Origin: Streptococcaceae bacterium | Lineage (GTDB): Bacteria; Bacillota; Bacilli; Lactobacillales; Streptococcaceae | NCBI GenBank assembly: GCA_031254115.1 | Contig: JAIRUZ010000056.1 | Span: 1 to 55,739, forward strand | Reading direction: 5' to 3' | Length of the DNA stretch: 55,739 nt | Shown: piece by piece, positions 53,351-55,739 of the stretch | How positions within the stretch are numbered: position 1 is the first letter of the stretch | Layout of the letters: every line of letters starts with the position of its first letter | The notes under the pieces: model-generated | The model's input: only the letters and a program-made list of their open reading frames with translations | Databases searched by the model: none | What the model was told of the DNA's origin: nothing | Position numbers and translations under genes: made by a program

Positions 53351-55201
53351 TTATTTTTCGAGCGCTGACAGAAATTCTACAAGCGCTGACAGAGCCACTT
53401 CTTTGGTTTCGCCTGTCTTGCGGAGCTTCACTTCTGCAAAGCCGTCAGCTGCGCGTTTGCCGAGCGTTACGCGAACTGGCAGGCCAATCAGATCGCTGTC
53501 TGCAAATTTGACACCCGCGCGCTCATTTCGGTCATCCGTCAACACCGCGAAGCCCGCGGCGATAAGCGCGCGCTCTGTTTTTTCTGTCAGCGCGCGCGCC
53601 TCGTCAGATTTAACATCCACAGGAACAAGGTGCACGTCATACGGCGCAAGGCTTTCAGGCAAATTAATCGACCACGCCCATTTGTAATCGCCTTTTGGCG
53701 TTTTGTCAACCGTGATGCGCGCGTATTGCTCGAGAACGGCCGAGAGCAAACGGCTCACGCCGATGCCGTAACAGCCCATGATGAGCGGCTTCGCTTTGCC
53801 ATTTTCATCAAGAATCGTTGCATTCATCGACTCGCTGTAACGCGTGCCGAGCTTGAAAATGTGCCCGATTTCGATGCCGCGCGCAAATTTAAGCGTGCCG
53901 TGTCCGTCAGGCGCCGTCTCGCCTTCAAGCACCGTGCGCAAATCAGCGAACTGACTCACGCGGAAATCGCGCGCAACATTTGCGCCCAGATAATGAAAAC
54001 CGTCTTTATTGGCGCCAACGCCGACATTCATCAGATTTTTCACACGCAAATCAGCAATAATTTTGATTGTGTCTGGCAGGCCAACAGGGCCAAGCGAGCC
54101 AAAATGCGCGCCGAGCGCGTCAAAAACGGCCGCTTCACTCGCGGGCTCCACGCTGTCAGCTGACAGAAAATTCGCCAGCTTGACCTCGTTGAGCACGTCA
54201 TTTCCCTGAAGCAAAACGACAACAAGTTCGCCATCAACCGTGTAAACAAGCGTTTTGACAAGATTTTCAGCCGCAATTGACAGAAATTCTGCGACTTCGT
54301 CAATGGTGTGCGCGTCCGCCGTCGCAACTTCACGAAGCGGCTGCAGCTCGCTACTCGCCGCCGCCTCAGGATTTTGCGAGCGCGCCATTTCAAGATTCGC
54401 CGTATAATCGCCACCGTCCGCGTAGACAAGCGTGTCCTCGCCCGCAATCAGCCAGCGCGAAAGCTCCGCACGAATGTCGTCCAATACGCCGCTAGGAATT
54501 TCGTCAGCGCTGACAGAATTGCTCAAAACCAGCCATTTTGACACATCCGTTCTGTCAGCTGTGACAGCCATAAATTCCTGCGAATCTTTGCCGCCCATTG
54601 CGCCCGCATCCGCAATAATTGCCCGAAAATCAAGGCCTGCACGCGTAAAAATGCGTTCGTAAGCGTGCTTGTAGTCCTCATAGCTCGCGTCAAGCGAGGC
54701 GTCCGTCGCGTGAAAACTGTACGCGTCCTTCATGATGAACTCACGACCGCGCAAAAGTCCATAACGCGGGCGCTTCTCGTCGCGATATTTCGCCTGAATC
54801 TGATAAATGCTGAGTGGGAGCGCCTTGTAAGACGTGACTTCATTGCGCAGCAGTGCTGTCACCGTTTCCTCATGCGTCGGGCCCAAAATAAAATCGCTTT
54901 TGTCACGATTTTTCAGCTTGTACAAATCCTCGCCATACGTGTCGTAACGCCCACTTTCACGCCACAAATCCGCCGTAAGCAACGCGGGCGCCAAAAATTC
55001 GACCGCGCCAATCGCGTCGAGCTCCTCGCGCATGATTGTTTTCAGCTTTTCAAGCACACGATTTGCAAGCGGCAAATACGCGTAAATCCCCGCGCTCACT
55101 TGGCGCACATAACCCGCGCGCACCAAAAGCGCATGACTAATCACCTGCGCATCAGACGGCATTTCCCGAAGCGTCGGAATAAATAATTTTGATTGTTTCA
55201 T
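53351..55201 (-). CDS. proS: Prolyl-tRNA synthetase
   Basis: [45 protein letters not shown]. Confidence 0.97.
   Translation of the reverse strand: MKQSKLFIPTLREMPSDAQVISHALLVRAGYVRQVSAGIYAYLPLANRVLEKLKTIMREELDAIGAVEFLAPALLTADLWRESGRYDTYGEDLYKLKNRDKSDFILGPTHEETVTALLRNEVTSYKALPLSIYQIQAKYRDEKRPRYGLLRGREFIMKDAYSFHATDASLDASYEDYKHAYERIFTRAGLDFRAIIADAGAMGGKDSQEFMAVTADRTDVSKWLVLSNSVSADEIPSGVLDDIRAELSRWLIAGEDTLVYADGGDYTANLEMARSQNPEAAASSELQPLREVATADAHTIDEVAEFLSIAAENLVKTLVYTVDGELVVVLLQGNDVLNEVKLANFLSADSVEPASEAAVFDALGAHFGSLGPVGLPDTIKIIADLRVKNLMNVGVGANKDGFHYLGANVARDFRVSQFADLRTVLEGETAPDGHGTLKFARGIEIGHIFKLGTRYSESMNATILDENGKAKPLIMGCYGIGVSRLLSAVLEQYARITVDKTPKGDYKWAWSINLPESLAPYDVHLVPVDVKSDEARALTEKTERALIAAGFAVLTDDRNERAGVKFADSDLIGLPVRVTLGKRAADGFAEVKLRKTGETKEVALSALVEFLSALEK
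54153..54166. repeat. Dyad repeat, 0-bp spacer: CTGTCAGCTGACAG inside proS
   Basis: Exact 14-bp palindrome. Confidence 0.9.
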
Positions 55202-55295
55202 GGTAGCTATTATACCAGAAAAGGTGAGGCCAAGCGCTTACTCAAAACAAAGAAATGGAAATGCTATTTGTTTTTCCTTTTGTTATAATAGTTTC

Positions 55296-55739
55296 ATGTT
55301 TAACAAGCAAACTATTTTGGCGCGCGCGCGGTGGCTGTCTGATTGCGTGATTTTTGATGAAACAGATTCGACGCAACGCGAGGCAAAGGCTTCGGGTCGC
55401 GCTAATTGTCTGTATTTGACCAATCAGCAGCTGGCGACTTACGGGCGTTTTGGGCGCGCGTATTTTGCAAGTTCTGAGGGCGGCATTTATATGAGTGTGT
55501 GCTTGCGTCCGCAAGCTGCGTTTGATGAGCTGCCGCAATACACACTTTTGGCGGCGGCGGCCGTTGTCAGCGCGATTGAAAAATTGACCGACAAAAAGCC
55601 GCTGATCAAATGGGTCAACGACATTTATCTGGGAGATAAAAAAATAGTCGGAATCCTGACAGAGGCAACGACGCGCGCAACGGGTGAAAGTCAGATTATT
55701 TTGGGGATGGGCATTAATTTTGCAATTTCCGAGTTTCCG
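55296..55739 (+). CDS. birA: Biotin-protein ligase, partial (no N-terminal HTH)
   Basis: FDETDSTQREAKA, KWVNDIYLGDKKIVGILTEA; runs off window end. Confidence 0.85.
   Translation, partial: MFNKQTILARARWLSDCVIFDETDSTQREAKASGRANCLYLTNQQLATYGRFGRAYFASSEGGIYMSVCLRPQAAFDELPQYTLLAAAAVVSAIEKLTDKKPLIKWVNDIYLGDKKIVGILTEATTRATGESQIILGMGINFAISEFP

Noticed and set aside
55202-55295. T-box upstream of proS
   Set aside because: The intergenic region is about 95 bp with no visible T-box sequence.

Overview
Interior chromosomal window from a Lactococcus-like member of the Streptococcaceae; taxonomy is inferred from gene content and GlnR/CodY/IreB synteny, not searched. Most of it is housekeeping: partial transketolase plus an ascorbate-type PTS, rpmB, asp23/yloV, gatCAB, codY, ruvX/ireB, rnpA-yidC-jag-rpmH, an S10/partial-spc ribosomal operon, glnRA, ruvB, ruvA, a UvrA-like ABC protein, an ABC exporter with a DesK/DesR-type two-component system, kup, mutL, trpS, a tRNA/5S cluster, ftsH, proS and partial birA. 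The most unusual signal cuts across all genes. A short inverted repeat, CTGTCAGCGCTGACAG, occurs as 10 exact 16-mers and 14 copies of the 14-bp core TGTCAGCGCTGACA (hand count; about 0.0002 core copies expected for a uniform-composition 55.7-kb sequence). More than a dozen spacer variants also occur, along with roughly 90-100 copies of the half-site CTGTCAG/CTGACAG. Dyads lie both inside unrelated ORFs, where they encode LSALT(E) or VSAD peptides, and between genes, where several form terminator hairpins or sit in 5' leaders. None was seen in two AT-rich segments that look foreign. This behaves like a genome-wide iterated palindrome (DNA-uptake-sequence-like, HIP1-like, or an architecture-protein site) that I do not recognise as described for this group. 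Secondary points are a palindrome block between the Shine-Dalgarno and ATG of asp23, a structured long spacer inside the S10 operon, a recurrent AATAGACGTGTTTCATCACCC element, a tRNA cluster with an isolated 5S gene, and an AT-rich island encoding exported proteins of unknown function.
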